From: Nocardia sp. NBC_00416
GTDB lineage: Bacteria > Actinomycetota > Actinomycetes > Mycobacteriales > Mycobacteriaceae
Length of the DNA stretch: 64,000 nucleotides
Direction: 5' to 3'
Assembly (NCBI RefSeq): GCF_036032445.1
Contig: NZ_CP107932.1
Span: forward strand, 4,342,501-4,406,500
Shown: positions 1 through 8,578 of the stretch, one piece after another
How the letters are laid out: each line of letters opens with the position of its first letter
How positions within the stretch are numbered: the first letter of the stretch is position 1
Notes under the pieces: generated by a model
The model's input: only the letters and a program-made list of their open reading frames with translations
What the model was told of the DNA's origin: nothing
Database searches by the model: none
Program-made: the position numbers and the translations under genes

Positions 1-1561
1 TCTCCACGATCGCGCTCTCGGTGGTCAGCACCATGCGCGCCACCGACGCCGCGTTGATCACGGCCGAGCGGGTCACCTTCACCGGGTCCACCACACCGTC
101 GGCGAGCAGATCGCCGTAGGTCAGCGTGGCGGCGTTGAAGCCTTCCTTGCCCTCGCCGACCTTGCTGACCACGACGGCGCCGTCGAGACCGGCATTGGTG
201 GCGATCCAGTACAGCGGCGCCTTCAGCGCGGCGCGCAGCACCTCGGCGCCGATGGCCTCGTCACCGGACAGTCCGGCGATCAGCCCGTCGAGCTTCGTGC
301 CCGCCTGGACCAGCGCGGTACCGCCACCCGGGACGATGCCCTCTTCGACGGCGGCCTTGGCAGCGCTCACCGCGTCCTCGACGCGGTACTTGCGCTCTTT
401 GAGCGCGGTTTCGGTGGCCGCGCCGACCTGGATCACCGCGACACCGCCGGACAGTTTGGCCAGCCGCTCTTCCAGCTTCTCCCGGTCCCAGTCGGAATCG
501 GTGGCCTCGATCTCGCGACGCAGCTGGGCGCTGCGGGCGGCGATATCGTCGCCGCTGCCCGCGCCGTCGATGATCGTGGTGGTGTCCTTGGTGACCACCA
601 CGCGGCGAGCCGAGCCCAACACCTCCAAACCGGAATCGCGCAGGTTGATGCCGAGATCCGGGTTGACGACCGTACCGGCGGTGATGACGGCCAGATCGTC
701 GAGGAACGCCTTGCGGCGGTCGCCGAAGAACGGCGCCTTGACCGCGACGGCCTTGAGGGTCTTGCGGATCGAGTTGACCACCAGGGTGGACAGCGCCTCG
801 CCCTCGACGTCCTCGGCGATGATCAGCACCGGCTTACCGGATTCGGCGATCTTCTCCAGCAGCGGCAGCAGATCCGGCAGCGAGCTGATCTTTTCGCGGT
901 GCAGCAGGATCTGGGTGTCCTCCAGCACGGCTTCCTGGCTGTCGCCGTCGGTGATGAAGTAGGGCGAGAGGTAGCCCTTGTCGAACTGCACGCCTTCGGT
1001 GACGACGAGTTCGGTCTGCAGAGTCGAGGACTCCTCGACGGTGACCACGCCGTCCTTGCCGACCGTGGTCAGCGCTTTGCCGACCATTTCGCCGATGACC
1101 TCGTCCCGCGAGGAGACGGTGGCGACCTGCGCGATGGCCTGTTCACCGCTGACCGGGGTGGCCGCGGCCAGCAGGGCCTCCGACACCGCGTCGGCGGCTT
1201 TGGCCAGGCCCGAGCCGATCGCGATCGGGTTGGCGCCCGCCGCGATGTTCTTCAGCCCGCCGCGCACCAGCGCCTGAGCCAGCACGGTGGCGGTGGTGGT
1301 GCCGTCGCCGGCGACATCGTTGGTCTTGGTGGCGACGCTCTTGACCAGTTGAGCGCCGAGGTTCTCGAACGGGTCCTCGAGATCGATATCACGCGCGATG
1401 GTGACACCGTCGTTGGTGACGGTGGGGCCGCCGAACGATTTGGCCAGCACCACATGCCGGCCACGCGGGCCGAGAGTGACCTTGACCGCATCGGCGAGTT
1501 TGTCGACACCGCGCTCCAGCGCCCGGCGAGCCTGCTCGTCGAACTGGATCTGCTTTGCCAT
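1..1561 (-). CDS. groL: 60-kDa chaperonin GroEL (partial, C-terminus outside window)
   Basis: GroEL is the ATP-dependent double-ring chaperonin that folds cytosolic proteins together with GroES. The minus-strand frame is open from the ATG at 1561 to the window edge, about 520 codons, and begins MAKQIQFDEQARRALERGVD. The ATP-binding motif region VAGDGTTTATVLAQAL is intact. The last visible residues, around RSAVINAASVARMVLTTE, match the end of the equatorial domain, so only about 15-30 residues are missing. It lies 105 bp downstream of groES, which makes it the operon-encoded chaperonin, equivalent to GroEL1 (Rv3417c) of M. tuberculosis. Whether the C-terminus is His-rich (GroEL1-like) or Gly-Met-rich cannot be seen. 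Expression is expected to follow the CIRCE operator upstream of groES. Confidence 0.97.
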   Translation of the reverse strand, partial: MAKQIQFDEQARRALERGVDKLADAVKVTLGPRGRHVVLAKSFGGPTVTNDGVTIARDIDLEDPFENLGAQLVKSVATKTNDVAGDGTTTATVLAQALVRGGLKNIAAGANPIAIGSGLAKAADAVSEALLAAATPVSGEQAIAQVATVSSRDEVIGEMVGKALTTVGKDGVVTVEESSTLQTELVVTEGVQFDKGYLSPYFITDGDSQEAVLEDTQILLHREKISSLPDLLPLLEKIAESGKPVLIIAEDVEGEALSTLVVNSIRKTLKAVAVKAPFFGDRRKAFLDDLAVITAGTVVNPDLGINLRDSGLEVLGSARRVVVTKDTTTIIDGAGSGDDIAARSAQLRREIEATDSDWDREKLEERLAKLSGGVAVIQVGAATETALKERKYRVEDAVSAAKAAVEEGIVPGGGTALVQAGTKLDGLIAGLSGDEAIGAEVLRAALKAPLYWIATNAGLDGAVVVSKVGEGKEGFNAATLTYGDLLADGVVDPVKVTRSAVINAASVARMVLTTESAIVE

Positions 1562-1666
1562 ATGTGTTCGCTCCTGTATCTGGTGCGCTTCGAGTTGTGT
1601 GGCACAACGCACTCCGCCCCGGGTCAGCTGTCGACACCGGGGCGGAACGCATGCGCGGCAGTCGAA

Positions 1667-1969
1667 TTACTTGCCGACGACAGCCAGCACGTCGCGCGCG
1701 GACAGGATCAGGTATTCCTCACCCTGGTACTTGATCTCGGTACCGCCGTACTTGCTGTAGATGACGGTGTCGCCCTCCTGGACATCCAGCGGGATGCGCT
1801 TCTCACCTTCGTCGGCCCACCGGCCGGGGCCGACGGCGACAACGGTGCCCTCCTGCGGCTTTTCTTTGGCCGTATCGGGAATGACCAGGCCGGAGGCGGT
1901 CGTCGTCTCGGCCTCGTTGGCCTGGACGAGGATCTTGTCCTCGAGCGGCTTGATGTTCACGCTCGCCAC
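1667..1969 (-). CDS. groS: 10-kDa co-chaperonin GroES
   Basis: GroES caps the GroEL folding chamber. From the GTG at 1969 the product is exactly 100 residues, the usual length, beginning VASVNIKPLEDKILV and ending SARDVLAVVGK. The frame extends upstream to 2056, but that part is not GroES-like. A GGAGG ribosome site about 7 nt before the GTG supports the shorter start. The mobile loop region (around residues 16-35, ANEAETTTASGLVIP) is typical of actinobacterial GroES. It is the first gene of the groES-groEL operon, and the CIRCE inverted repeat lies about 160 bp upstream of its start. Confidence 0.97.
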   Translation of the reverse strand: MASVNIKPLEDKILVQANEAETTTASGLVIPDTAKEKPQEGTVVAVGPGRWADEGEKRIPLDVQEGDTVIYSKYGGTEIKYQGEEYLILSARDVLAVVGK

Positions 1970-2130
1970 GTTGAGCCCTCCACTTTCAGGGGATAACGGT
2001 CGTCCGGAACTGTTGTCCCGGACCATCGATTCGGTCACGATGCTGACCATGCGCAAAGCCCCGTCGTCGCGGGTGCCGGGACCGTCTGCTCAGTAGTCAA
2101 GCCTGGCACCGGGCAACGATCGGTGCCGAC

Positions 2131-2155
2131 TAGCACTCTATACATGAGAGTGCCA
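2131..2155 (-). promoter_or_regulatory. CIRCE operator (HrcA binding site)
   Basis: The sequence TAGCACTC, nine bases, GAGTGCCA is a near-perfect copy of the CIRCE consensus (TTAGCACTC-N9-GAGTGCTAA). It lies in the leader region of groES. HrcA binding to CIRCE represses groE operons under non-stress conditions in actinobacteria. The hrcA gene itself is not in the window. Confidence 0.93.
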
Positions 2156-2354
2156 GCGCTCAAGGGCGGGCACTGCCGATAACGATGCCGAGCGCGCCCG
2201 AATCGATCTTGCTGTCACCAAGACGCCACCGAACGTGCTTCCAGGTCCACGGGTTAGGAGCCCGCATGCCGGGTAGACCAGAGGAAAGAGGGCTTCCCAA
2301 TAATTCTCCGACTCTGTAACGTTCGGATAACAGATCGTGACACCATGTGTGATG

Positions 2355-2406
2355 GTTGTTCGCGAAACCACCGTTCACCGCAGAAGACGGCAGTTTCGCG
2401 AACAAC
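2355..2406. repeat. long interrupted palindrome upstream of the Hsp70-like gene
   Basis: A perfect 14-bp inverted repeat, GTTGTTCGCGAAAC at 2355-2368 and its complement at 2393-2406, encloses a second short stem (CCGT at 2371-2374 with ACGG at 2387-2390) after a 2-bp mismatch. Each outer arm carries the self-palindrome TTCGCGAA. The element sits 69 bp before the start codon at 2475. It could be an operator binding two dimers, or an RNA hairpin in the leader. It has no T-run, so a terminator is less likely. Confidence 0.6.
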
Positions 2407-2474
2407 TTTCGGCATGTCCGGGGCCAGTATTCCGGCTCGATCGCCGGGTCCACTCGAAGGGAGGTGAAGAGAGT

Positions 2475-4046
2475 ATGCGCACATCGCTCGGCATTTCGGC
2501 CGGGAACGAAGTGGTGTGCTCCGCGCTGGTCACCACGGCGGCCAACGGCGCGCGAACCTTCGACTATCGGGTCGTCTCCGCGGACGCGCATTCCGATCTG
2601 GGCGATCTCGTCGCCTCCTCCATCGAGTTGATGACCACCCAACTCCCCGCCAGCTCTTCCCACGAGGCGATCTTCGGCACCCATATCCCCGCCGCCCCGC
2701 CGACTTCCGGGCTCGACGTGATAGCCGACCGTCCACCCACCGGCGTCGCGGTGGCCTACCGCAGCAAGGAACAGGCGCAGGCCATCCGGATGGCCACCGG
2801 AAAACAACGCGAACCCCAACTGGTTCCGGAAACCACGGCGGCGCTCACCTTCCTGCGGGATACCGGTTTGCTGGACCGCTACGGGACGGTGGCCGTGGTG
2901 GATCTCGGCGCCTCGGGCTGCACCGTTTCGGTAGCCGACCCGGCCGACGGGGCGGTGCTGCACACCGCCCGCAGCACGACGGTCAGCGGACGCGCGATCG
3001 ACGATCTGCTGTACCGGCATCTGGTCGATCAGCACTACGCCCGGCGCGGCACCCGGCCCAACAGGAGCGTGCTGGTGAACCGGGCCCGCACCGCCAAGGA
3101 ACATCTGTCGGTCACCCCGGCCGTCACCATCGACCACATCGCGGGCCGGCCGCTGAAACTCACCCGCCCCGATTTCGAGGTGCTCACCGCCGGGCTGATG
3201 CGGGAACTCACCCGCTTCGCCTCGATGACCTTCGGCATGGCCGAACGGGCCCCGGAAGCGGTGGTGGTGATCGGCGGCGGCGCGAATATACCGGCCGTGC
3301 TGGAAATACTGCGCACCGAACTGGATCTCCCGGTCGTGACCGTGCCGGACCCGGACGCGGTGATCGCGAAGGGCGCCGCCCTCCTGGCCGATACCGCCCG
3401 ATCCACGGCGCCGATCGGCGCGCTGACCCCGGACAAGTCCGGCAACACCCTGCTGAAAGCGTTCGGCACGGTGGCCGGTGCGATCGTGGTGGTCGGACTG
3501 ATCGTCGGATACGGGGTGAACACCATGGCCCCCAGTTCCGACGAAGAGGTGTCCCCCGCCGGTACGACCAGCAGCGCCCAACTGCCGCCCACCACCACAA
3601 CGGCACCGACCACGAGCGTCGCGCCCATCACCACCACCGCCGAGATCCCCCAGCAGCCCGTGGAAGAACCCGACGACGCCGGTGAGCCGACCACGGCGAC
3701 CGAGGAGCCCCCGCTGGCGGTGGACCCCACCACGGGCGAATACCCCTCCACGAACGACGCGCCCACAACCTCGGACGTACCGTCGCCGTCCACGAGCACC
3801 GCACCGTCGGTTCCGGAATCGTCCCAGCCGACCCTGCGCCCGGACCCCAACCTCCCGCACATCCCGTTCCCGGAAGGACTCGGGCCGGGTGCGCTGGCAC
3901 CGCCGTCGTCATCGGAAGAACTCCCGCCCGACCAGCCGTCGACCTCCGACGTTCCGCCCGCGACCGGCTCGCAGAAGACCCAGACGACACTGCAGGTTCC
4001 GCCACCACCCCCACCACGGCTACCCGGAACCGGGTCGGCGGGATAA
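2475..4046 (+). CDS. membrane-anchored Hsp70/actin-fold protein with Pro/Thr-rich tail
   Basis: Residues 1-310 resemble the nucleotide-binding fold of Hsp70/FtsA-type proteins. VVDLGASGCTVSVAD (about residue 141) fits a phosphate-binding loop, and VVVIGGGANIPAVLEI (about 263) fits the adenosine motif. There is no Hsp70 substrate-binding domain. Instead there is one membrane segment at about 329-350, then some 170 residues rich in Pro, Thr and Ser that probably lie outside the membrane. The ATG at 2475 is chosen because GGAGGTG precedes it; the open frame upstream to 2337 is not protein-like. Its 523 residues and layout resemble the protein at 20495-22387. It interrupts the groES-tsaD neighbourhood found in mycobacteria. 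Function unknown; it is probably an ATP-sensing or scaffold membrane protein rather than a foldase. Confidence 0.75.
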   Translation: MRTSLGISAGNEVVCSALVTTAANGARTFDYRVVSADAHSDLGDLVASSIELMTTQLPASSSHEAIFGTHIPAAPPTSGLDVIADRPPTGVAVAYRSKEQAQAIRMATGKQREPQLVPETTAALTFLRDTGLLDRYGTVAVVDLGASGCTVSVADPADGAVLHTARSTTVSGRAIDDLLYRHLVDQHYARRGTRPNRSVLVNRARTAKEHLSVTPAVTIDHIAGRPLKLTRPDFEVLTAGLMRELTRFASMTFGMAERAPEAVVVIGGGANIPAVLEILRTELDLPVVTVPDPDAVIAKGAALLADTARSTAPIGALTPDKSGNTLLKAFGTVAGAIVVVGLIVGYGVNTMAPSSDEEVSPAGTTSSAQLPPTTTTAPTTSVAPITTTAEIPQQPVEEPDDAGEPTTATEEPPLAVDPTTGEYPSTNDAPTTSDVPSPSTSTAPSVPESSQPTLRPDPNLPHIPFPEGLGPGALAPPSSSEELPPDQPSTSDVPPATGSQKTQTTLQVPPPPPPRLPGTGSAG

Positions 4047-4690
4047 CCACCGCGAACCGACCGCATTATCGGCACGCGGCGCAGCGTATGAGTACGCACG
4101 TGCTGGTCGCCCGTCTTCCGGGCGTTTGCCACCCGTTGTTCGAGGCCCCTCTCGGGTCCGGAGCAGCCAGCTGGAGTGAAGAACCAGCAGTAAGGGCGTC
4201 CCGACCCTCACCCGCATCTTCTCCGAATGGAGCATCCCGTGGTCCGGGCCCGCCCCGGTTCTGCAGCGACAGAGCAAAGCAGCACAGCTGCTGACCGGCC
4301 GAGGTGAAGGCCCGAGCCGCCGAGATTCAGACCTGCGCCGCGACTCTCCCGCCGAATGGTCGACTACTGCGGTCGGGCCCGCCCCGGTCCTGGAGCACTG
4401 GAGTGAAGACCCGGGGTCACGAGGGCCTCGACCCGCGGCGCCGCGGGCGGCGCAATCCAACAATCAGGGCCTGCCTTGGTTCTGCAGCAACAGAGCGAAG
4501 GACCGCATCGCAACCGCCGAGCTTCAGGCCCGCGTCGCGACTTCCCTACCGGATGGTCGACTGCGGTGGTCGGGGCCCGCCCCGGTTCTGGAGCGACCAG
4601 AGGAAGGGAGCGCAGCGACCGACCGCCGGGAGTGAAGAACCGGGGTTGACAAGGGCCCCGACCCGCCCCGCCGCAGGCGGCGCAAACAAT
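4047..4690. repeat. gene-free region filled with degenerate palindromic repeats
   Basis: These 644 bp between the convergent Hsp70-like and tsaD genes contain no credible gene. From about 4241 on they consist of copies of a repeat whose ends are GTCGGGGCCC and GGGCCCCGAC. The best copy is at 4569-4662 and a shortened copy at 4372-4432. A degraded copy begins near 4241 and another near 4467. The copies run in the same orientation and are followed by short G/C hairpins ending in GGCGGCGCAA. The same family recurs at 42846-43060. Confidence 0.75.
4569..4662. repeat. dispersed palindromic repeat, best copy in this region
   Basis: The outer arms GTCGGGGCCC (4569-4578) and GGGCCCCGAC (4653-4662) and the inner arms CCCCGGTTCT (4580-4589) and AGAACCGGGG (4636-4645) are perfectly complementary. 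They enclose a purine-rich core of GAGCG-like words. It belongs to the same family as 42846-42936 and 42969-43060. Confidence 0.85.
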
Positions 4691-5734
4691 TCAGCCCACC
4701 TGGCTGACCGATACCGGCAATCCCGGATCCGATGCCACCGACAACGGCGACGGTGCCGCGCCGCCACCGATCACGTGCGCTCCCAGGGCCGCGATCATCA
4801 CACCGTTGTCGGTGCACAGCCGAGGCTTCGGAATACGCAGGGTCAGTCCGGCTGCGGCGCATCGTTGTTCGGCCAGCGAACGGATCCGGGTGTTCGCGGT
4901 TGCGCCGCCGCCCAGCACCAGGGTGTCCACACCCACGTCCTGGCAGGCACGGACCGCTTTCATGGTGAGCACGTCGGCGACCGCTTCCTGGAAAGAGGCG
5001 GCGATATCGGGGATCGGTAGCTGCGCGGGCTCCACGCCCGCGCGGGCTTGCCCTTCCACGTATCGCGCCACCGCGGTTTTCAGTCCCGAGAAGGAGAAGT
5101 CGTAGCGCGGGTCGCGCGGGCCTGTCATGCCCCGGGGGAAGGCGATGGCCGCCGGATCACCTGTGACCGCGGCCGCGTCGAGAGCGGGGCCACCGGGGTA
5201 GCCGAGCCCCAGTAGCCGGGCGACCTTGTCGAATGCCTCACCCGCGGCGTCGTCGACCGTGCTGCCCAGTTCGATCAGCGGCTCCGACAGGTCGCGCACT
5301 TGCAGTAGATGGGTGTGTCCACCGGAGACCAGCAGCGCGACGCTGGGCGGCATCGGACCGTGCTCGAGGGTGTCCACCGCGACGTGCCCGCCGAGATGGT
5401 TCAGTGCGTAGAACGGGATATCCCAGGCAGCCGCATAGGCTTTCGCGGCGGCGACGCCCACCAGCAGCGCCCCGGCGAGGCCGGGGCCGATCGTCACCGC
5501 CAGCGCGTCCGGCGCGGTGATCCCGGCGGTCGACAGGGCCCGCCGCATGGCCGGGACGATCGCCTCCAGATGAGCGCGTGAGGCGATCTCGGGGACCACT
5601 CCGCCGAACCGCGCGTGCTCGGCCACACTCGAGGCGACTTCGTCGGCCAGCAGTTCGCAGCTGCCGTCCGGGTGGCGGCGCACGATACCGACCCCGGTTT
5701 CGTCGCAGGAGCTCTCGATTCCCATGACGATCAC
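4691..5734 (-). CDS. tsaD: tRNA N6-adenosine threonylcarbamoyltransferase TsaD
   Basis: TsaD transfers the threonylcarbamoyl group to A37 of ANN-decoding tRNAs (t6A), working with TsaB and TsaE. The 347-residue product starts MIVMGIESSCDETGVGIV, the standard TsaD start. It carries the metal-binding motifs SRAHLEAIVPAM and LNHLGGHVAVD and the nucleotide-binding SGGHTHLLQV. Length is normal. The start codon overlaps the rimI stop codon by 4 bp, so translation is probably coupled. It is the last gene of the alr-hydrolase-tsaE-tsaB-rimI-tsaD run, matching Rv3419c and its neighbours in M. tuberculosis. Confidence 0.97.
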   Translation of the reverse strand: MIVMGIESSCDETGVGIVRRHPDGSCELLADEVASSVAEHARFGGVVPEIASRAHLEAIVPAMRRALSTAGITAPDALAVTIGPGLAGALLVGVAAAKAYAAAWDIPFYALNHLGGHVAVDTLEHGPMPPSVALLVSGGHTHLLQVRDLSEPLIELGSTVDDAAGEAFDKVARLLGLGYPGGPALDAAAVTGDPAAIAFPRGMTGPRDPRYDFSFSGLKTAVARYVEGQARAGVEPAQLPIPDIAASFQEAVADVLTMKAVRACQDVGVDTLVLGGGATANTRIRSLAEQRCAAAGLTLRIPKPRLCTDNGVMIAALGAHVIGGGAAPSPLSVASDPGLPVSVSQVG

Positions 5735-6249
5735 GACAGCACCTCGTCCGGGGTGCGGGCGCCGAAATCCACCGGGACATCGTCGAGCGCGGGGCGGCGC
5801 ATCGTGTATGCGTCGGCGCCGCTGGGGTGGTAGTAGTTCTTGCGCAGGCCGATGATGTGGAAGCCGTGCTTGGCGTACATGGCGATCGCGGCGGCGTTAT
5901 CTGTGCGCACCTCGAGGAAGACCGGCCCGCCGCGGCGCCCGGCCTCGGCGAGCAGTGCCTCGAGCAGCAGCGTGCCGATTCCGGCGCGATGACAGGTCGG
6001 GTCCACGCCGATGGTGTGCACCTCGGCCTCCGGGTGCTCGGCGTCACCGAGCAGCGCGATCCCCGCGTAACCCACCATGTTCCCGGCGTCGTCGCGGGCG
6101 GTGATATACCGGTTGTATCCGGCGGAGATTTCCGATCGGAACGATACGGCCTGCCACGGATCGTCTTCCGGGAACAGTAGTTGTTCCAGTTCCACGCAGT
6201 CCGCGATATCGGTCAGCTCCATGGGTTCGATGCGAATTCCCATTGTCAC
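5731..6249 (-). CDS. rimI: ribosomal protein S18-alanine N-acetyltransferase RimI
   Basis: This is a GNAT-family N-acetyltransferase of 172 residues. The acetyl-CoA loop HRAGIGTLLLEALLAE and the later NAAAIAMYAKHGFHIIGLR strand are both typical of RimI. RimI acetylates the N-terminal alanine of ribosomal protein S18. The gene is embedded among the tsa genes as in mycobacteria (Rv3420c). It overlaps tsaD by 4 bp at its 3' end and tsaB by 4 bp at its 5' end. The C-terminus is about 15 residues longer than in many RimI proteins (DDVPVDFGARTPDEVLS). Confidence 0.92.
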   Translation of the reverse strand: MTMGIRIEPMELTDIADCVELEQLLFPEDDPWQAVSFRSEISAGYNRYITARDDAGNMVGYAGIALLGDAEHPEAEVHTIGVDPTCHRAGIGTLLLEALLAEAGRRGGPVFLEVRTDNAAAIAMYAKHGFHIIGLRKNYYHPSGADAYTMRRPALDDVPVDFGARTPDEVLS

Positions 6250-6953
6250 GCTCCCATCCGGTCGAGAGTGCGGTAGCTGCGTTCGACCGCGTCGGGGCGG
6301 CGCAAATACAGCGGGACCAGCGGTTCGGGGGATACACCGGATAGCAGTGCGGGTGCCGCCACGCGCACCAGACCGGCGGGTGTCGGGGTCTGCACACTCA
6401 GCGCGGGTAGCGCGAACAACGCGGTGTGCGCTGCGGATCCGGCGATCGTGCTCGCGCCCGCCGCCGACAGATCGCCGGGTTTGCTGACCTCGGGTCCGGT
6501 GACCCGGCGTAGACCGTGGTCACGGTAGCGCGCGGCGTACACCTCACGACGCCGGGCGTCGGTGACCACCAGTAGTTCGTCGTCCGGGCCGAGTTCGGGC
6601 GCGCAGTCGGCGGCGATCGCGTCCAGGCTGCAGACACCGTGTACCGGGATCCCCAGCGCGTCACCGAATGCGGCGGCGGTCGCCATACCGACCCGCAAGC
6701 CGGTGAACGGACCCGGCCCGATACCGGTGACGACCACCGCGATATCGGCGCGCGACACCCCGGCTTCGGATAGACATTCCAGGATCAGCGGAGTGAGCGC
6801 CTCGGCATGGGCGCGGGCATCGACGACTACCCGGGCGGCCAGGGTGCGCGGGCGAACAGCGTCCGAGGTGTTCGCGCCGACGGCCGCCTGCTCCAGTTCG
6901 ACGAGCCCCGCCGTGACTGCGGGCGTCGCGGTGTCGACAGCAAGTGCAAGCAT
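6246..6953 (-). CDS. tsaB: t6A modification protein TsaB
   Basis: TsaB is the catalytically inactive TsaD paralogue that supports t6A synthesis. The ATG at 6953 gives 235 residues beginning MLALAVDTATPAVTAGL, the expected N-terminus. An open frame runs on to 7103 but overlaps the 3' end of tsaE and looks non-coding. The motif VVTGIGPGPFTGLRVGMATA is diagnostic for TsaB. No strong ribosome site is visible, so expression probably depends on the upstream gene. An 85-bp gap separates it from tsaE, and its stop codon overlaps the rimI start. Confidence 0.93.
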   Translation of the reverse strand: MLALAVDTATPAVTAGLVELEQAAVGANTSDAVRPRTLAARVVVDARAHAEALTPLILECLSEAGVSRADIAVVVTGIGPGPFTGLRVGMATAAAFGDALGIPVHGVCSLDAIAADCAPELGPDDELLVVTDARRREVYAARYRDHGLRRVTGPEVSKPGDLSAAGASTIAGSAAHTALFALPALSVQTPTPAGLVRVAAPALLSGVSPEPLVPLYLRRPDAVERSYRTLDRMGA

Positions 6954-7038
6954 GATCTGGTCAACGATACCGGGTGACCCGTCCCACACGGTGGTGGCGC
7001 ACGGCGTCCCAGCAGCCCGGTTGCCGATCCGCGTGCCC

Positions 7039-7506
7039 CTATCGGGCCGCGCCGGAGTCCACCCACTCCCAAGAAGCCGTGCGCACTTCGGATTCCGGCG
7101 CACGCGACATTCGCACCAGTAGATGCCGACCGGTCAGTCGCTCCGCGACTCCGCTGCCCCACTCCACCACGACGACCGCGTCGTCGAGTTCGGTGTCCAG
7201 GTCGAGGGCGTCGAGTTCGTCCAGACTGCCGCCGAGCCGGTAGGCGTCGACATGGACCAGCGGCACCGCCGGACCAGCGGCCCGCCGGCCCGCCCGATGC
7301 CGGCGAGCGATCACGAAGGTGGGCGAACTCACCCGGCCCTCGACCCCGAGGCCCGCGGCGATACCACGGGTCAACGCCGTCTTACCGGCGCCCAGCGGCC
7401 CGTCGAGCACGACCAGATCGCCGGCCCGCAACCCGAGGGCCAGCTCTCGGCCCAGCTCCTCGGTATCGGTGACGGTCGGCAGCCGGCGTTCGCCGCCCTC
7501 AGCCAC
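7039..7506 (-). CDS. tsaE: t6A biosynthesis ATPase TsaE
   Basis: TsaE is the P-loop ATPase of the t6A pathway. From the GTG at 7506 the product is 155 residues, with Walker A GPLGAGKTALTRG at about 36-48, SSPTFVIARRH, and the HVDAYRL motif. The GTG overlaps the stop codon of the upstream hydrolase (GTGGCTGA), which favours it over the start at 7584 that would add 26 atypical residues. The tsaE-tsaB-rimI-tsaD order is conserved in mycobacteria. Confidence 0.93.
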   Translation of the reverse strand: MAEGGERRLPTVTDTEELGRELALGLRAGDLVVLDGPLGAGKTALTRGIAAGLGVEGRVSSPTFVIARRHRAGRRAAGPAVPLVHVDAYRLGGSLDELDALDLDTELDDAVVVVEWGSGVAERLTGRHLLVRMSRAPESEVRTASWEWVDSGAAR

Positions 7507-8578
7507 CGGCGGCCTCCCGGCGATCGTCCGCGCCGACCACCCCGGCTCGCAGCAGCAGCCGATCGAGTGCGGCATTTGTCTCATCCGGGTACTGCAGCTG
7601 CGGCATATGCGCGGCGTCGGTCAGCCGGACCAGTTCGCAATCGCCCAATTCGCGCGCCAGCACCCGAGAATTTCGGAACGGAATGACCAGATCCCGGGTA
7701 CCACCCAGAACCAGCGCCGGAATATCCCGCAGCACCGGCAATGCCGCGGCCTCGTCGTGCAATTCGATGGCCTTCAGGAATTTCACGACGGTTTCGACCG
7801 GGGTGCGATCGATCATCATGGTGGTGAACCGGGACAGCGTCGCACTCACCGGTCCGTGAAACGAACTCACGTGCAGGATCGGCGTGATGACATGGCGCGC
7901 GGTGACCCGCCCCGCCTGTACCAGCGCGGGCGCGGTGTGCACGGCCAGCCGGAAACCGTCGATCGCGGGATTGCGCAGCAACTGTCCGATCCCCGCGGAG
8001 GTGACTTCCGCGGCGGCCGTGGACAGCAGCGCCACCCCGCGTACCCGCTGGGTGAACAGACCGCCCGCGTGCGCGGCCGCGGCGAGGACCGCCATCCCGC
8101 CCAGCGAATGCCCGACCAGGATCAACGGTCCGCGCGGCGCCCGGGCGTCGATCACCGTGAGCAGATCCCGGCCCAGCTGCGACACCGTGCAGCTGTCGGT
8201 TTCCGGTGTGCCCGAACGACCGTGCCCACGCTGATCGAAGAGCACCAGCCGCAATCGGGAACCCCAGCGCTGCGCCAGATGGCGGCGCTGGAAATGAAAC
8301 GACTCCATGCTGTTGCAGAAACCGTGCACGAAAACCACTGTCGCGTCGGCGTCGCCCGAGCCCCATTCGCGGGTGGCCAGGCACACCCCGTCGTCGGCGA
8401 TCACTTCCCCGGCGCGGTCGAGGTCGACCAGTGCGAAATTCTCGTCCCGGTACTCGTCGCGGACGGGGGGCCACAGCACTTTCGCACCGGCCCGGCGCAG
8501 CGCGTGCACCCCGGCCATCGCTCCTACCACCCCGGCGGTGGCCAGCCCACCGCGTAACAGGGTTGTTCGTGGTCTCAT
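7499..8578 (-). CDS. alpha/beta hydrolase, membrane-anchored or exported
   Basis: The 359-residue product has an N-terminal hydrophobic stretch (LATAGVVGAMAGVHAL, about 12-27) followed by a complete alpha/beta-hydrolase domain. It shows VFVHGFCNS, the nucleophile elbow VGHSLGGMAV (about 154-163), an acidic residue in GGTRDLVIP and the final histidine in DAAHMPQLQYP. The ATG at 8578 overlaps the alr stop codon (ATGA), and the gene overlaps the tsaE start, so it is translationally coupled between them. A hydrolase often sits between alr and tsaE in Nocardia-type genomes. The substrate is unknown; lipid esters or cell-envelope substrates are possible. Confidence 0.85.
   Translation of the reverse strand: MRPRTTLLRGGLATAGVVGAMAGVHALRRAGAKVLWPPVRDEYRDENFALVDLDRAGEVIADDGVCLATREWGSGDADATVVFVHGFCNSMESFHFQRRHLAQRWGSRLRLVLFDQRGHGRSGTPETDSCTVSQLGRDLLTVIDARAPRGPLILVGHSLGGMAVLAAAAHAGGLFTQRVRGVALLSTAAAEVTSAGIGQLLRNPAIDGFRLAVHTAPALVQAGRVTARHVITPILHVSSFHGPVSATLSRFTTMMIDRTPVETVVKFLKAIELHDEAAALPVLRDIPALVLGGTRDLVIPFRNSRVLARELGDCELVRLTDAAHMPQLQYPDETNAALDRLLLRAGVVGADDRREAAGG

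Noticed and set aside
4241..4690. CRISPR array
   Set aside because: Repeats are irregular in length and spacing, decayed and self-complementary over their full length; there are no uniform spacers and no cas genes.
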